The notes under the pieces were generated by a model, which was not told where the DNA came from, made no database searches, and saw nothing but the letters and a program-made list of their open reading frames with translations. Below are positions 44,629-53,117 of a stretch of 64,000 nucleotides of DNA, piece by piece. Position 1 is the stretch's first letter, and each line of letters begins with the position of its first letter. This DNA comes from Modestobacter sp. VKM Ac-2982 (GTDB lineage: Bacteria > Actinomycetota > Actinomycetes > Mycobacteriales > Geodermatophilaceae): NCBI RefSeq assembly GCF_026967935.1, contig NZ_JAPVBL010000002.1, forward strand, positions 1 to 64,000, read 5' to 3'. The translations under genes were made by a program, and so were the position numbers.

Positions 44629-45582
44629 TCACTCGGCGGGGCGGTCGCCGTCCTGCTCGGCGAGGAACCGCTCGATCTGCGCGCCGAGCTCATCGCCGGT
44701 GGGCATCTCGCCACTGAACCCGAGCAGCCCGGTCTCCTCGCGGGAGGCGGCGAAGGAGTCGAACTGCTCCTCCAGGGCGTTGACCACCGCGGTGTTCTCA
44801 CTGGAGCGGGCGATCTGCTCGTCGACCTCGGTGCGGTGTGCCTCGGCCGCCTCGCGCAGCGTCTCGACCGGCACGTGCAGGCCGGTGAGCCGCGTCAGGT
44901 GCTCCAGCAGGGTGAGCGAGGCCGCCGGGTAGGTGGCCTGGGTCAGGTAGTGCGGGACGTGCGCGGCGATGCCCAGGGCGTCGACGCCGGCCTCCCCGAG
45001 CCGCAGCTCCAGCAACGCCCCGACGCTCCCGGGGATCCGCATCTCCCCCCAGTAGAGCGGATAGGACTCGATGAGCTGCCGCCGCGTCGCGTGCGCGGTC
45101 ACGGTCACCGGGCGGGTGTGCGGCACCGGCATCGGGATCGCGTGCAGCGCGACCGCCGAGGTCACGCCCAGCCGGTCGACCAGCTGCAGCACGGCGGCGA
45201 CGAACCGCTCCCAGGCGTAGTCGGGCTCGGCGCCGTGCAGCAGCAGGAACGGCGTCCCGCCGTCGTCCTCCAGCGCGTACAGCCCGATCTCGGGGGAGGA
45301 GATCGACACGTACCGGTCGCCGGAGAACGTCATCCGCGGCCGGTGGCCCCGGTAGTCGACCAGCGCGTCGACGTCGAAGCGGGCGATGAGCCGGTTGGGC
45401 AGCGCATCGAGCAGGTGAGCTCCGGTGAGCGCCCCCGCGTGCGCGGCGTCGAACTCACCGGCCAGGTCGTGGACGAGCACCAGGCCCGTGCGCTGCTCGG
45501 GCGCGGACACGGCCGCCTCGCGGGCGAGGAACGGCTCTGCCTCGGGGAGCACCTCGACGAGGTCCTCCGGTCGCTGCGGCAC
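44629..45582 (-). CDS. PAC2 family protein (proteasome-assembly-chaperone-like)
   Basis: A 317-residue PAC2-family protein. GLVLVHDLAGEFDAAHAGALTGAHLLDAL and YALEDDGGTPFLLLHGAEPDYAWERF are typical blocks, and IPMPVPHTRPVTVTAHAT is the central conserved segment. In actinobacteria the family is common and its role uncertain; a proteasome link is known only for relatives. GTG 45582 has AGGAGG. The C-terminal ~80 residues are helical and acidic (ETLREAAEAHRTEVDEQI). Confidence 0.88.
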   Translation of the reverse strand: MPQRPEDLVEVLPEAEPFLAREAAVSAPEQRTGLVLVHDLAGEFDAAHAGALTGAHLLDALPNRLIARFDVDALVDYRGHRPRMTFSGDRYVSISSPEIGLYALEDDGGTPFLLLHGAEPDYAWERFVAAVLQLVDRLGVTSAVALHAIPMPVPHTRPVTVTAHATRRQLIESYPLYWGEMRIPGSVGALLELRLGEAGVDALGIAAHVPHYLTQATYPAASLTLLEHLTRLTGLHVPVETLREAAEAHRTEVDEQIARSSENTAVVNALEEQFDSFAASREETGLLGFSGEMPTGDELGAQIERFLAEQDGDRPAE

Positions 45583-45677
45583 GGGGCGTCCTCCTGACGG
45601 CTGGTCGGGCTGCACGTGGTCACCAGCCCCGCGGGCGGCCGGTGCATTCCCATCGTCCTCCCGCCGGGGGAGGTCGG

Positions 45678-46982
45678 TCAGCTGCCGGGCGTCGTGTCGG
45701 CCGGTTCGCGCACCAGGTGGGTGCCGGCGGCGTCGCGGGTCAGCTGCCCCCGGGTGCCGTCGTCGTCGACCTCGGGGTTGTTGCCGTCGAGCACGTCGCG
45801 GCCGTAGCGGTAGGCGACCGCGATCAGCGCGGCGACCGGCACCGCCAGGAAGGCCCCGATGATCCCGGCCAGGCTGGCCCCGGCCGTCACCGCCAGGATC
45901 ACCACGGCGGCGTGCAGGTTCAGGCCGCGGCCCTGCAGGATCGGCTGCAGCACGTTCCCCTCGATCTGCTGCACCACGATGATCAGGCCGAGGACGATCA
46001 GCGCCGTGGTCAGGCCACTGTCGACCAGCGCGATGAGGACGGCGAAGCCACCGGCGACGAAGGCACCGATGATCGGGATGAACGCACCGAAGAAGGTCAG
46101 CACGGCCAGCGGCACCACCAGCGGCACGCCGAGCACGAGCAGCCCGACGCCGATGAAGAAGGCGTCCACGAAACCGACGATCGCCTGCTGGCGGATGAAC
46201 TCCGACAGCGTGCGCCACGTCTTCAGCGACAGCGCCGCGACGTGCGGGGCGGCCTGCGGGCCGGTCTGCGCCGCCAGCCACGGCACCCACTTCGGGCCGT
46301 CCTTGAGGAAGAAGAAGGTCAGCACCAGCGCGAGCACCAGGTTGATCAGCAGGCCGCCGATCGTGGTCGCGGTCGTGACGGCGTAGCCGGCGATGTTCTG
46401 CGCGTTGCTCTGCACCGAGTCGACGATGGAGTTGACGGCGTTGCCGATCTGGTCGTCGTCGACGTTGAACGGCGGGCCGGCCAGGTAGTCCTGCACCTGC
46501 TCCAGGCCCTCGGTCACGCCGTCGGCGACCTCCTCGACCTGCCCGACCACCTGGGGCGCGATGACGGCGACGATCCCGCCGAACGCGCCCAGGAAGAGCA
46601 GCAGGACGACCAGTGACGCCAGCGCCGGCGGCCAGGAGTGGTTGCGCAGGAAGCGGGCCACCGGCCACAGCACGGTGGTGAAGAGCAGCGCGAGGACGAC
46701 GGGGAGCAGGACGACCCACAGCTCGCCGATGACCCGCCCGATGATGAGCAGGGCGACGACGATGAGGATCAGTTCGCCCGAGACGACCGCCACCCGGCGG
46801 CTCGCGGCCTGCAGGCGCCGGGCCCGTTCCGGACCGGGGATCGGCGCACGGGTCGTCGCCACGTCGGGATCGTCGGTGGGCCCCGCCGCGGTCTCGGTGC
46901 TGACCCGGCTCGCGCCGGTGTCCCCGCCGTGCTCGTCGTCGGGGATCTCGGCGGCGGGGTCGGGGCGGCGTTCGTCGGGCAT
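45678..46982 (-). CDS. AI-2E family (PerM/TqsA-like) transporter
   Basis: A 434-residue membrane protein with about eight helices. A 65-residue acidic N-terminus precedes VSGELILIVVALLIIGRVIG; LVLALVLTFFFLKDGPKW is the characteristic family segment, followed by FVDAFFIGVGLLVLGVPL and IPIIGAFVAGGFAVLIAL and QIEGNVLQPILQGRGLNLHA. The family includes the AI-2 exporter TqsA and Na/H antiporters; the substrate cannot be told. It is followed by the PAC2 gene 95 bases downstream. Confidence 0.9.
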   Translation of the reverse strand: MPDERRPDPAAEIPDDEHGGDTGASRVSTETAAGPTDDPDVATTRAPIPGPERARRLQAASRRVAVVSGELILIVVALLIIGRVIGELWVVLLPVVLALLFTTVLWPVARFLRNHSWPPALASLVVLLLFLGAFGGIVAVIAPQVVGQVEEVADGVTEGLEQVQDYLAGPPFNVDDDQIGNAVNSIVDSVQSNAQNIAGYAVTTATTIGGLLINLVLALVLTFFFLKDGPKWVPWLAAQTGPQAAPHVAALSLKTWRTLSEFIRQQAIVGFVDAFFIGVGLLVLGVPLVVPLAVLTFFGAFIPIIGAFVAGGFAVLIALVDSGLTTALIVLGLIIVVQQIEGNVLQPILQGRGLNLHAAVVILAVTAGASLAGIIGAFLAVPVAALIAVAYRYGRDVLDGNNPEVDDDGTRGQLTRDAAGTHLVREPADTTPGS

Positions 46983-47085
46983 GGCCTGATCCCAACACAC
47001 CCGGCCGTGTCCCACCGATCGGCTGGACGTGATCCTGTGCGGAGTGCGGGCCGACGCCGGGGCGCGGACCGTCGGAGGCACGTCG

Positions 47086-47091
47086 TAGGTT
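47086..47091 (+). promoter_or_regulatory. -10 element of a leaderless PPOX gene
   Basis: TAGGTT ends six bases before the ATG at 47098, and no Shine-Dalgarno is present. Transcription would start at or next to the start codon. Confidence 0.5.
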
Positions 47092-47097
47092 CCGGGC

Positions 47098-47562
47098 ATG
47101 CCGAAGACCGCCACCGCCGACCGGGTGGACCGTGACGAACTGCTCGCCTTCCTGCGCCCCCGGCACAAGGCCCTCCTGCTCACCCGCCGCAGCGAGGGGA
47201 GCCCGCAGCTGTCCCCGGTGACCTGTGGCGTCGACGACCAGGGGCGGGTGGTGGTCTCCACCTACCCGCAGCGGGCCAAGGCGGTCAACGCCCGGCGCGA
47301 CCCCCGGGTCTCGCTCTGCGTGCTGTCCGACGACTTCGACGGCCCCTGGGTCCAGGTCGACGGCCAGGCCGAGGTGCTCGACCTGCCGGAAGCGCTCGAC
47401 CCGCTGGTCGACTACTTCCGGTCGATCAGCGGTGAGCACCCCGACTGGGACGAGTACCGGGCGGCGATGCAGCGCCAGGGCAAGGCGCTGCTGCGGGTCA
47501 CCATCGAGCGGTGGGGGCCGGTGGCCACCGGCGGCTTCCCGCCGGCTCCGGCCGACTCCTGA
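47098..47562 (+). CDS. PPOX-fold F420/FMN-dependent oxidoreductase family protein
   Basis: A 154-residue split-barrel flavin/F420-binding protein. RHKALLLTRRSEGSPQLSPVTCGVDDQGRVVVST and the AKAVNARRDPRVSLCVL cofactor-contact region match the PPOX-class F420-dependent enzymes of actinobacteria, which reduce a variety of quinones, biliverdin or others. Substrate unknown. Single gene with a leaderless promoter. Confidence 0.9.
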   Translation: MPKTATADRVDRDELLAFLRPRHKALLLTRRSEGSPQLSPVTCGVDDQGRVVVSTYPQRAKAVNARRDPRVSLCVLSDDFDGPWVQVDGQAEVLDLPEALDPLVDYFRSISGEHPDWDEYRAAMQRQGKALLRVTIERWGPVATGGFPPAPADS

Positions 47563-47600
47563 CCCGACGCTCCGGTCCGCGCCGCGCCGACAAGGTCAGG

Positions 47601-47624
47601 AGCTTGCTTCCAGCCGAGCAAGCT
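47601..47624. promoter_or_regulatory. inverted repeat before the SatD-like gene
   Basis: AGCTTGCT (47601-47608) and AGCAAGCT (47617-47624) form a perfect 8-8-8 dyad ending 15 bases before the ATG at 47639. The gene it precedes encodes a C-terminal helix-turn-helix, so it is a probable autoregulatory operator. Confidence 0.6.
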
Positions 47625-47638
47625 GATGGACTTGCCCC

Positions 47639-48223
47639 ATGCCCTTCGTGCTCACGGTCGACCAGCGGGACAGTCGCAGCAGCCCGGACCGGGTGCCCGA
47701 GGTGCTGAGCGCACTGGCTGACGTGCCCACCGTGCTCCGCTTCGAGCGCACCGCCGGTGACGAGTTCCAGGGCCTGCTCGACGACCCGGCCGTGGTGGTC
47801 GACGTCGTCCGCCGGTTGGCGCGGGACGGGGGGTGGAGCCTCGGGATCGGGGTGGGCCCGGTGCACACGCCGCTGCCGGGCAGCACCCGGGCGGGGGCCG
47901 GCCCGGCGTTCGTCGCCGCCCGGGCCGCCGTGGAGGCGGCCAAGCGCCGCCCCGTGCGGCTCGCCGTGCGGGGGCCGGTGCCCGAGTCGGCCGCTGATGC
48001 GCAGGCGGTGCTGAGCGCGCTCGCCGTGCTTGTCGAGCGGCGCAGCGACCAGGCGTGGGAGGCGATCGAGCTGGTCGAGGCCGGGCGCACCCAGGCCCAG
48101 GCGGCCACCGAGCTGGGGGTCACCCGGCAGGCGGTGGGGCAGCGGCTGGGCGCCGGCCTGTGGGACGTCGAGCGGGACCTGCACCCGACGGCGGCACGTC
48201 TGCTGGCCCGGGCGGCGGGATGA
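47639..48223 (+). CDS. SatD-like protein with C-terminal helix-turn-helix
   Basis: A 194-residue protein. The N-terminal ~130 residues (FVLTVDQRDSRSSPDRV, RFERTAGDEFQGLLDDP, LGIGVGPVHTPLP) look like the SatD/nucleotide-cyclase-like ferredoxin fold, with a GDEF-like tetrad in TAGDEFQG. The C-terminal part has a sigma-region-4-like HTH (AGRTQAQAATELGVTRQAVGQRLG). It overlaps the following membrane-protein gene by four bases. The combination suggests a sensor-repressor of its own two-gene operon. Function beyond this is unknown. Confidence 0.75.
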   Translation: MPFVLTVDQRDSRSSPDRVPEVLSALADVPTVLRFERTAGDEFQGLLDDPAVVVDVVRRLARDGGWSLGIGVGPVHTPLPGSTRAGAGPAFVAARAAVEAAKRRPVRLAVRGPVPESAADAQAVLSALAVLVERRSDQAWEAIELVEAGRTQAQAATELGVTRQAVGQRLGAGLWDVERDLHPTAARLLARAAG

Positions 48224-48762
48224 GCGCAGTGGGCGGTGGGATGGGCATCGCGGCACTCGTGTGCCTCGGCGTCCTGGCCGTGGCCGGAGGCGCACTGACC
48301 CCGCAGACCGACCGGCGGGGCAGCCGGTTCGGCGGGCTGCTGCTGGTCCTGCTGCTGGGCGCCGCGGCCGCGCTCGCCTGGCGGGCGGGTCGGGTCGGCG
48401 ACGGGGCGGCGATCGGCGGGGTGCTGCTGGCGGTCGCCTCGGCCGCGTTGGGCGGGGGGCCGGTGGCCACCGCCGTCCTCCGGGCGGCCGACCCCGACCG
48501 GGTGCCCGGGCGGCGGCGCGCCTCGGACCCGGAGGTGCTCCGGGGCGGCGCCTGGATCGGCGTGCTCGAGCGCACCGCCATCGCCGTCACCGTGCTGGCC
48601 GGGTTCGCCGAGGGGCTCGCCGTGCTGATCGCGGTGAAGGGGCTGGGCCGGTTCAACGAGCTGAAGGCCCCGGTCGCGTCCGAGCGGTTCATCATCGGCA
48701 CGCTGGCCAGCGGTCTCTGGGCCCTCGGCTGCGTCGGCGTCGCCGTCCTGCTGCGCGTCTGA
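48220..48762 (+). CDS. membrane protein paired with the SatD-like regulator
   Basis: A 180-residue protein with about five hydrophobic segments (AALVCLGVLAVAGGAL, LLLVLLLGAAAALAW, AAIGGVLLAVASAALG, TAIAVTVLAGFAEGLAVLIAVKGLG, FIIGTLASGLWALGCVGVAVLL). The C-terminal KGLGRFNELK...ERFIIGTLAS resembles the C-terminal part of DUF3307 proteins, which often follow SatD genes. It is translationally coupled to the SatD-like gene. Confidence 0.75.
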   Translation: MSAVGGGMGIAALVCLGVLAVAGGALTPQTDRRGSRFGGLLLVLLLGAAAALAWRAGRVGDGAAIGGVLLAVASAALGGGPVATAVLRAADPDRVPGRRRASDPEVLRGGAWIGVLERTAIAVTVLAGFAEGLAVLIAVKGLGRFNELKAPVASERFIIGTLASGLWALGCVGVAVLLRV

Positions 48763-48766
48763 CCGG

Positions 48767-48781
48767 GCCCCCTGTGGGGGC
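48767..48781. terminator. short hairpin between convergent genes
   Basis: GCCCCC-TGT-GGGGGC lies between the membrane-protein stop and the murA-like stop. It is short but pure GC and may terminate both transcripts. Confidence 0.4.
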
Positions 48782-50325
48782 TAGTCCGAGAAGACCTCGA
48801 TCCGGGCGCCCATCTCGACCAGCCGCTCGTAGAGCTGCTCGTAGCCGCGGGCGATGATGTCCACGTTCCGCAGCACCGAGTCGCCCTTGGCCGCCAGCAT
48901 CGCCAGCAGGATGCAGACCGCCGGGCGCAGCGCGGGCGGGCAGACGATCTCCGCCGCCGACCAGCGCGTCGGCCCCTCCACCAGCACCCGGTGCGGGTCG
49001 AGCAGGCGCACGTCAGCGCCCAGCCGGGTCAGGTCGGAGAGGTGGATCGCCCGGTTGTCGTAGACCCAGTCGTGGATCAGCGTGCTGCCGGTGGCGGTCG
49101 CGGCGATCACTGCGAAGAAGGGCAGGTTGTCGATGTTGAGCCCCGGGAAGGGCATCGGGTGCACCTTGTCGATGGGCGCCCGCAGCTGGGAGGGGTGCAG
49201 GGTGATGTCGACGAGCCGGGTGCGCCCGTTGTCGGCCGGGTACTCCGGGGACAGGTCGAACTGCAGCCCCATCTCGGCGAGGATCGCCAGCTCGATCTCC
49301 AGGAACTCGATCGGCGCCCGGCGCACGGTGAGCTCCGAGCTGGTCACGATCCCGGCGGTCAGCAGGCTCATCGCCTCCACCGGGTCCTCCGAGAGCGGGT
49401 AGTCGACGTCGGCGTCGAGCACGGGCTTGCCGGTGACCACCAGGGTCGTCGTCCCGAAGCCCTCGATCCGTACGCCGAGCAGCTCCAGGTACAGGCAGAG
49501 GTCCTGGACCATGTAGTTCGGGCTGGCGTTGCGGATCGTCGTCGTCCCGTCGTGCCGGGCCGCGGCCAGCAGCGCGTTCTCCGTCACCGTGTCGCCGCGC
49601 TCGGTCAGCACGATCGTCCGGTCCCGGGCCACGGGCGGGGCGACGGTTGCCCGGTACTCCCCGGCGTGCGCCTCGACCTCCAGCCCGAAGGGGCGCAGCG
49701 CGATCATGTGCGGCTCGACGGTGCGGGTGCCCAGGTCGCAGCCGCCGGCGTAGGGGAGCCGGAAGTCCTCGGCCCGGTGCAGCAGCGGCCCCAGGAACAT
49801 GATGATGCTGCGCGTGCGCCGGGCCGCATCGGCGTCGATGGCGGAGAGGTCGAGCTGCTCGGGGACGACGAGGGTGAGGTCCCGGCCGGCGGCGTCCCAG
49901 GTGGCCGAGACGCCGATCGAGGTGAGCACGGCCAGGATCCGGTCCACCTCGACGATGCGGGAGACGTTGCGCAACGTCGTCCGGCCGCGGTTGAGCAGTG
50001 CGGCGCAGAGCAGCGCGACGGCGGCGTTCTTCGAGGACTTGACCGTGACGCTGCCCGACAGCGGCGTGCCGCCGCTGACCCGCAGGTGGGTGGGGCCGCT
50101 GCGGCCGACGGTGATCAGCTCGCTGTCCAGCGCGGCCGACAACCGGCCCAGCAGTTCCAGGGTGAGGTTCTGGTTGCCCTGTTCGATCCGGGCGATCGCG
50201 CTCTGGCTGGTGCCCAGGCGCTCGCCCAGCTGCGTCTGGGTGAGCCCGTGGTGTCGCCGGGCGTCCCGGACGAGCGCACCGATCTGGCGCAGGGACTGGG
50301 TCGTCGTCTCCTCGGTCAGCGTCAT
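48781..50325 (-). CDS. XRE-type HTH fused to MurA-like enolpyruvyl transferase
   Basis: A 514-residue fusion. Residues about 10-70 are an XRE helix-turn-helix (LGERLGTSQSAIARIEQGNQNLTLELLGRL). Residues about 78-510 are a MurA-fold transferase adding enolpyruvate to UDP-GlcNAc: Lys99-Asn100 in SSKNAAV and the phosphoenolpyruvate-binding Cys196 in GGCDLGTR are kept, as is HPMPFPGLNIDNLPFF. So catalysis is possible, and the HTH implies DNA binding. A dyad (50339-50354) lies just upstream of the start, suggesting self-control. Whether it is the main MurA or a regulatory paralogue cannot be decided from this window. Confidence 0.92.
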   Translation of the reverse strand: MTLTEETTTQSLRQIGALVRDARRHHGLTQTQLGERLGTSQSAIARIEQGNQNLTLELLGRLSAALDSELITVGRSGPTHLRVSGGTPLSGSVTVKSSKNAAVALLCAALLNRGRTTLRNVSRIVEVDRILAVLTSIGVSATWDAAGRDLTLVVPEQLDLSAIDADAARRTRSIIMFLGPLLHRAEDFRLPYAGGCDLGTRTVEPHMIALRPFGLEVEAHAGEYRATVAPPVARDRTIVLTERGDTVTENALLAAARHDGTTTIRNASPNYMVQDLCLYLELLGVRIEGFGTTTLVVTGKPVLDADVDYPLSEDPVEAMSLLTAGIVTSSELTVRRAPIEFLEIELAILAEMGLQFDLSPEYPADNGRTRLVDITLHPSQLRAPIDKVHPMPFPGLNIDNLPFFAVIAATATGSTLIHDWVYDNRAIHLSDLTRLGADVRLLDPHRVLVEGPTRWSAAEIVCPPALRPAVCILLAMLAAKGDSVLRNVDIIARGYEQLYERLVEMGARIEVFSD

Positions 50326-50338
50326 CGCGGGCCAAGGT

Positions 50339-50354
50339 ATCTCACAGATGAGAT
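50339..50354. promoter_or_regulatory. operator-like dyad upstream of the XRE-MurA gene
   Basis: ATCTCA-CAGA-TGAGAT is a perfect inverted repeat 14 bases before the XRE-murA start and overlaps a GATACC-like -10 on the minus strand. It is AT-rich against its surroundings and sits between divergent genes, as expected for a binding site of the fused HTH. Confidence 0.6.
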
Positions 50355-50399
50355 CCGGCCGATCGAGGTGCGGAGCTGTCCGGTCGGTCAGGATGGGTC

Positions 50400-50612
50400 A
50401 TGGTCTTCTGGGTGGTGGTCGGCGTCGTGGTGACCCTCCTGCTCGGGGCGGCCTGGTGGATGGACCACTCGGCCCGCCGGCGCGGATCCCGCTCGCTGCA
50501 CCACTCCGACGTCTGGCGCGAGGTCCGGGAGGGCCGGCGGGACGCCGAGGTCGTCAGCCCCTTCATCCGGGACCACTCGTGGACCAGCTGGAACCGGCGG
50601 AACCGTCGCTAG
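50400..50612 (+). CDS. small single-pass membrane protein
   Basis: A 70-residue protein: one N-terminal helix (VFWVVVGVVVTLLLGAAWWM) followed by a basic cytoplasmic tail (DHSARRRGSRSLHHSDVWREVREGRRDAEV) ending in RRNRR. Only a weak AGGATG precedes the ATG. It is divergent from XRE-murA and precedes the 200-residue gene by 88 bases. Real by codon pattern and clear topology; function unknown. Confidence 0.6.
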   Translation: MVFWVVVGVVVTLLLGAAWWMDHSARRRGSRSLHHSDVWREVREGRRDAEVVSPFIRDHSWTSWNRRNRR

Positions 50613-50700
50613 GCCCTTCCCGAGGGTGCCGGGTGTCGAACCGGTGGTCACCGGACATGATGGGGTGGCCGGAAACGGCCCTGCCTGCGAGGAGAACCCC

Positions 50701-51303
50701 GTGACCCAGACCCCGGCGCCGACCGGTTCCGTGTCCCACCCAGAGCTGCTGGCCGTCTACGTCAACGACCACCTCGCTGCGGCCGCCGGTGGCATCGAGC
50801 TGGTCTCCCGGATGATCGGGGTGCACCGCGGGACGGAGCGCGAGCAGCCCCTCCGCCAGCTGCTCGACGAGCTCCGTGAGGAGAAGGCCGCGATCACCGG
50901 GGTCGCGCAGGCGCTGGGCTTCCCGGTGCGCCAGTACAAGCAGGTGGCCACCTGGATCGCGGAGAAGGCGAGCCGGGCGAAGCTGAACGGGCACCTGCTC
51001 AGCCGGTCCCCGTCCAGCGAGCTGGTCGAGTTCGAGTTCCTCGCCTCCGCGGTGCGGGGCAAGCGGAGCGGCTTCGAGACGTTGCGGATCGCGGCCACCG
51101 TGGACAGCCGGATCGACGCCGACCTGCTGGACCGGCTGATCCGGCAGGCGAACCGCCAGCACGACTGGGTCACCGAGGTGCGCCGGGACGTCGCGGCGAG
51201 CGTCTTCGGGGGCGACCCGAGCGCACCGGACCGTGCCGCCGACGGCGGCAACGGGGACGGCGGTGGCGGCGACGCCGGCGGCGGGGCCGGCGACCAGGGC
51301 TGA
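50701..51303 (+). CDS. uncharacterised helical protein
   Basis: A 200-residue, mainly alpha-helical soluble protein (LLAVYVNDHLAAAAGGIELVSRMIG, LRQLLDELREEKAAITGVAQALG, LVEFEFLASAVRGKRSGFETLRIAA) with a Gly/Asp-rich tail. It resembles a ferritin-like four-helix bundle in length, with His/Glu pairs, but the ligand set is incomplete, so I do not assign metal binding. GTG 50701 has GAGGAG upstream. Confidence 0.75.
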   Translation: MTQTPAPTGSVSHPELLAVYVNDHLAAAAGGIELVSRMIGVHRGTEREQPLRQLLDELREEKAAITGVAQALGFPVRQYKQVATWIAEKASRAKLNGHLLSRSPSSELVEFEFLASAVRGKRSGFETLRIAATVDSRIDADLLDRLIRQANRQHDWVTEVRRDVAASVFGGDPSAPDRAADGGNGDGGGGDAGGGAGDQG

Positions 51304-51346
51304 GCTCCGGCTGCGCGCCGCGGGGGGCGGCGGTAGACACGTCGGC

Positions 51347-52099
51347 ATGTGCCACGACCACGACAGCCGCCCGCCCGCGCCGCCCACCGTCGGGGCGGTC
51401 GCCGAGCGGGGCACCCTCACGCTGACCGCCGCCGACGGCACCCGGTTCTCCGCCGCCTACGCCGCCCCGGCCACCGCACCGCGCGCCGGCGTCGTCCTGC
51501 TGCCCGACATCCGCGGCCTGCACCCGTACTACGTCGCCCTGGCGGAGCGGTTCGCCGAGGCCGGGCTGGCCGCGGTCGCGGTGGACTGGTTCGGCCGCAC
51601 CGCGGGGATCGCCGAGAACGGCACCCGCGAGGAGGACTTCGACTGGGGGGTGCACATCCCGCAGACCACGTCGGCCGGCGTCGACGCGGACACCACCGCC
51701 GGGATCGAGTACCTGCGCAGCCGTACCGACCCGGCGCTGCCGGTGGTCACCGTCGGGTTCTGCTTCGGCGGCAGCCACGCCTGGCGGCAGTCGGCCGGGG
51801 ACCTGGACCTGGCCGGCAGCGCCGGCTTCTACGGCCGGCCCAGCCTGGTGGGCGATGCCGCGGACGGCGCCCGCAAGCCGGTGGTGATGATCATCGCCGG
51901 GGCGGACAGCGCCACCCCGGTGGCGGAGCAGCAGCAGCTGGCCGCGCGGATGCGCGCGGCCGGGGCCGAGGTGGACGAGGTGGTCTACGAGGGGGCGCCG
52001 CACTCCTTCTTCGACCGGTCGTTCGACGAGTGGGCCGAGGCCTGCGAGGACGCCTGGCGGCACGTGCTCGCCCTCACCGATCGGGTGAGTGGCTCCTGA
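51347..52099 (+). CDS. dienelactone hydrolase family protein
   Basis: A 250-residue alpha/beta-hydrolase. VVLLPDIRGLHPYYVALAERFAEAGLAAVAVDWFGRT starts the fold, the nucleophile is Cys in GFCFGG as in true dienelactone hydrolases, and the His is in EGAPHSFFDRSF; the Asp is in IIAGADSATPV. The N-terminal MCHDHDSRP is His/Cys-rich. Dienelactone hydrolases act in chlorocatechol and related routes, but the family is broad. ATG 51347 is preceded by TAGACA and no Shine-Dalgarno, so it is probably leaderless. Confidence 0.9.
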   Translation: MCHDHDSRPPAPPTVGAVAERGTLTLTAADGTRFSAAYAAPATAPRAGVVLLPDIRGLHPYYVALAERFAEAGLAAVAVDWFGRTAGIAENGTREEDFDWGVHIPQTTSAGVDADTTAGIEYLRSRTDPALPVVTVGFCFGGSHAWRQSAGDLDLAGSAGFYGRPSLVGDAADGARKPVVMIIAGADSATPVAEQQQLAARMRAAGAEVDEVVYEGAPHSFFDRSFDEWAEACEDAWRHVLALTDRVSGS

Positions 52100-52142
52100 G
52101 CGGGCGGTCGACCCACGCCACCGGGCCCCTACGCTCGGTGGC

Positions 52143-52559
52143 GTGACCGAGCCGCAGCCTCCTCAGCAGCCCATCGACCCGGGCGTCATCGCGCTCGCCG
52201 CGAAGGTCTTCGACCTGGCGCGGGAGGGCGACACCGAGCAGTTGGTGGCCTACCTCGACGCCGGGGTGCCGGCCAACCTGACCAACGACAAGGGCGACAC
52301 GCTGCTCATCCTCTCCGCCTACCAGGGCCGGGCGTCGACGGTCGCGGCACTGCTGGAGCGCGGGGCGGACCACATCCGGGCGAACGACCGTGGGCAGACG
52401 GCGCTGGCCGCCGCCGTGTTCAAGCAGTCGGCCGAGACGGTGCGCCTCCTGCTGGCCGCCGGGGCCGACCCGGACCACGGCCAGCCCAGTGCCCGGGCGA
52501 CGGCGCAGTTCTTCGACCTGCCGGAGATGACCGCCCTGCTGGAGCGCCCCACCGCCTGA
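52143..52559 (+). CDS. ankyrin-repeat protein
   Basis: A 138-residue protein with about three ankyrin repeats: REGDTEQLVAYLDAGVPANLTNDKGDTLLILSAYQG, RASTVAALLERGADHIRANDRGQTALAAAVFKQ and SAETVRLLLAAGADPDHG. These bind partner proteins; none is adjacent. GTG 52143 is preceded by TACGCT and seven bases without Shine-Dalgarno, fitting a leaderless mRNA. In other bacteria such small ankyrin proteins sit beside catalase genes. Confidence 0.9.
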   Translation: MTEPQPPQQPIDPGVIALAAKVFDLAREGDTEQLVAYLDAGVPANLTNDKGDTLLILSAYQGRASTVAALLERGADHIRANDRGQTALAAAVFKQSAETVRLLLAAGADPDHGQPSARATAQFFDLPEMTALLERPTA

Positions 52560-52574
52560 CCGCCGCGCGGGCGA

Positions 52575-53084
52575 TCAGCTCTCGTCGTCCTGCTCGCGCA
52601 GGGCCCGCAGGACGCCGGAGAGACCCCCGTGCAGGGCCGCGAGCTCGGTCGGGTCCAGGGCCTGCAGCACGGCTGCGTCGGTCTCCACGTCCGAGGCCAT
52701 CAGCCGCCGGACCACCCGGACCCCGGCCCGGGTGGGGGTGAGCACCCGGCCCCGGCCGTCCCGGCTGTCCGGGGTCCGGTCGACCATGCCGGCGCGGACC
52801 AGCCGGTCGACCAGGCCGGTGATGGTGGCCGGGCTCACCTCCAGCAGCTCGCTGAGGTGCTGCGGGGTCATCGACTCCTCGATCACCAGAAAGGTCAGCC
52901 CGCGCAGCTGCTGGAGGGTGAGCGGGGTGTCCAACAGCGGCCCGAGGCGGCGACGCATGCTGTAGTCGCCGATCTGCGCGCCGAGGCACAGCACCGCCAG
53001 GACCTCGGCGGGGAGGTCGCGCCAGCCCTCGGGCCAGTCGTCGGGCACGTCCTTGGGGTCGGGCACGCGGGGCTCGGTGGTCAT
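52575..53084 (-). CDS. MarR family repressor
   Basis: A 169-residue MarR-type regulator. The winged helix spans residues about 60-125 (MTPQHLSELLEVSPATITGLVDRLVRAGMVDRTPDSRDGRGRVLTPTRAG, which includes the wing Asp-Arg). It is divergent from the RND pump with a 29-base palindrome in between, so it most likely represses the pump and itself and is released by a transported compound. Confidence 0.93.
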   Translation of the reverse strand: MTTEPRVPDPKDVPDDWPEGWRDLPAEVLAVLCLGAQIGDYSMRRRLGPLLDTPLTLQQLRGLTFLVIEESMTPQHLSELLEVSPATITGLVDRLVRAGMVDRTPDSRDGRGRVLTPTRAGVRVVRRLMASDVETDAAVLQALDPTELAALHGGLSGVLRALREQDDES

Positions 53085-53117
53085 CGTCGCCTCCTTCAGA
53101 GGGGTCGCCGGCGTGGA

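Noticed and set aside
50701-51303. Ferritin-like iron protein
   Set aside because: Helical pattern fits but the set of Glu/His ligands is incomplete, so metal binding is not claimed.
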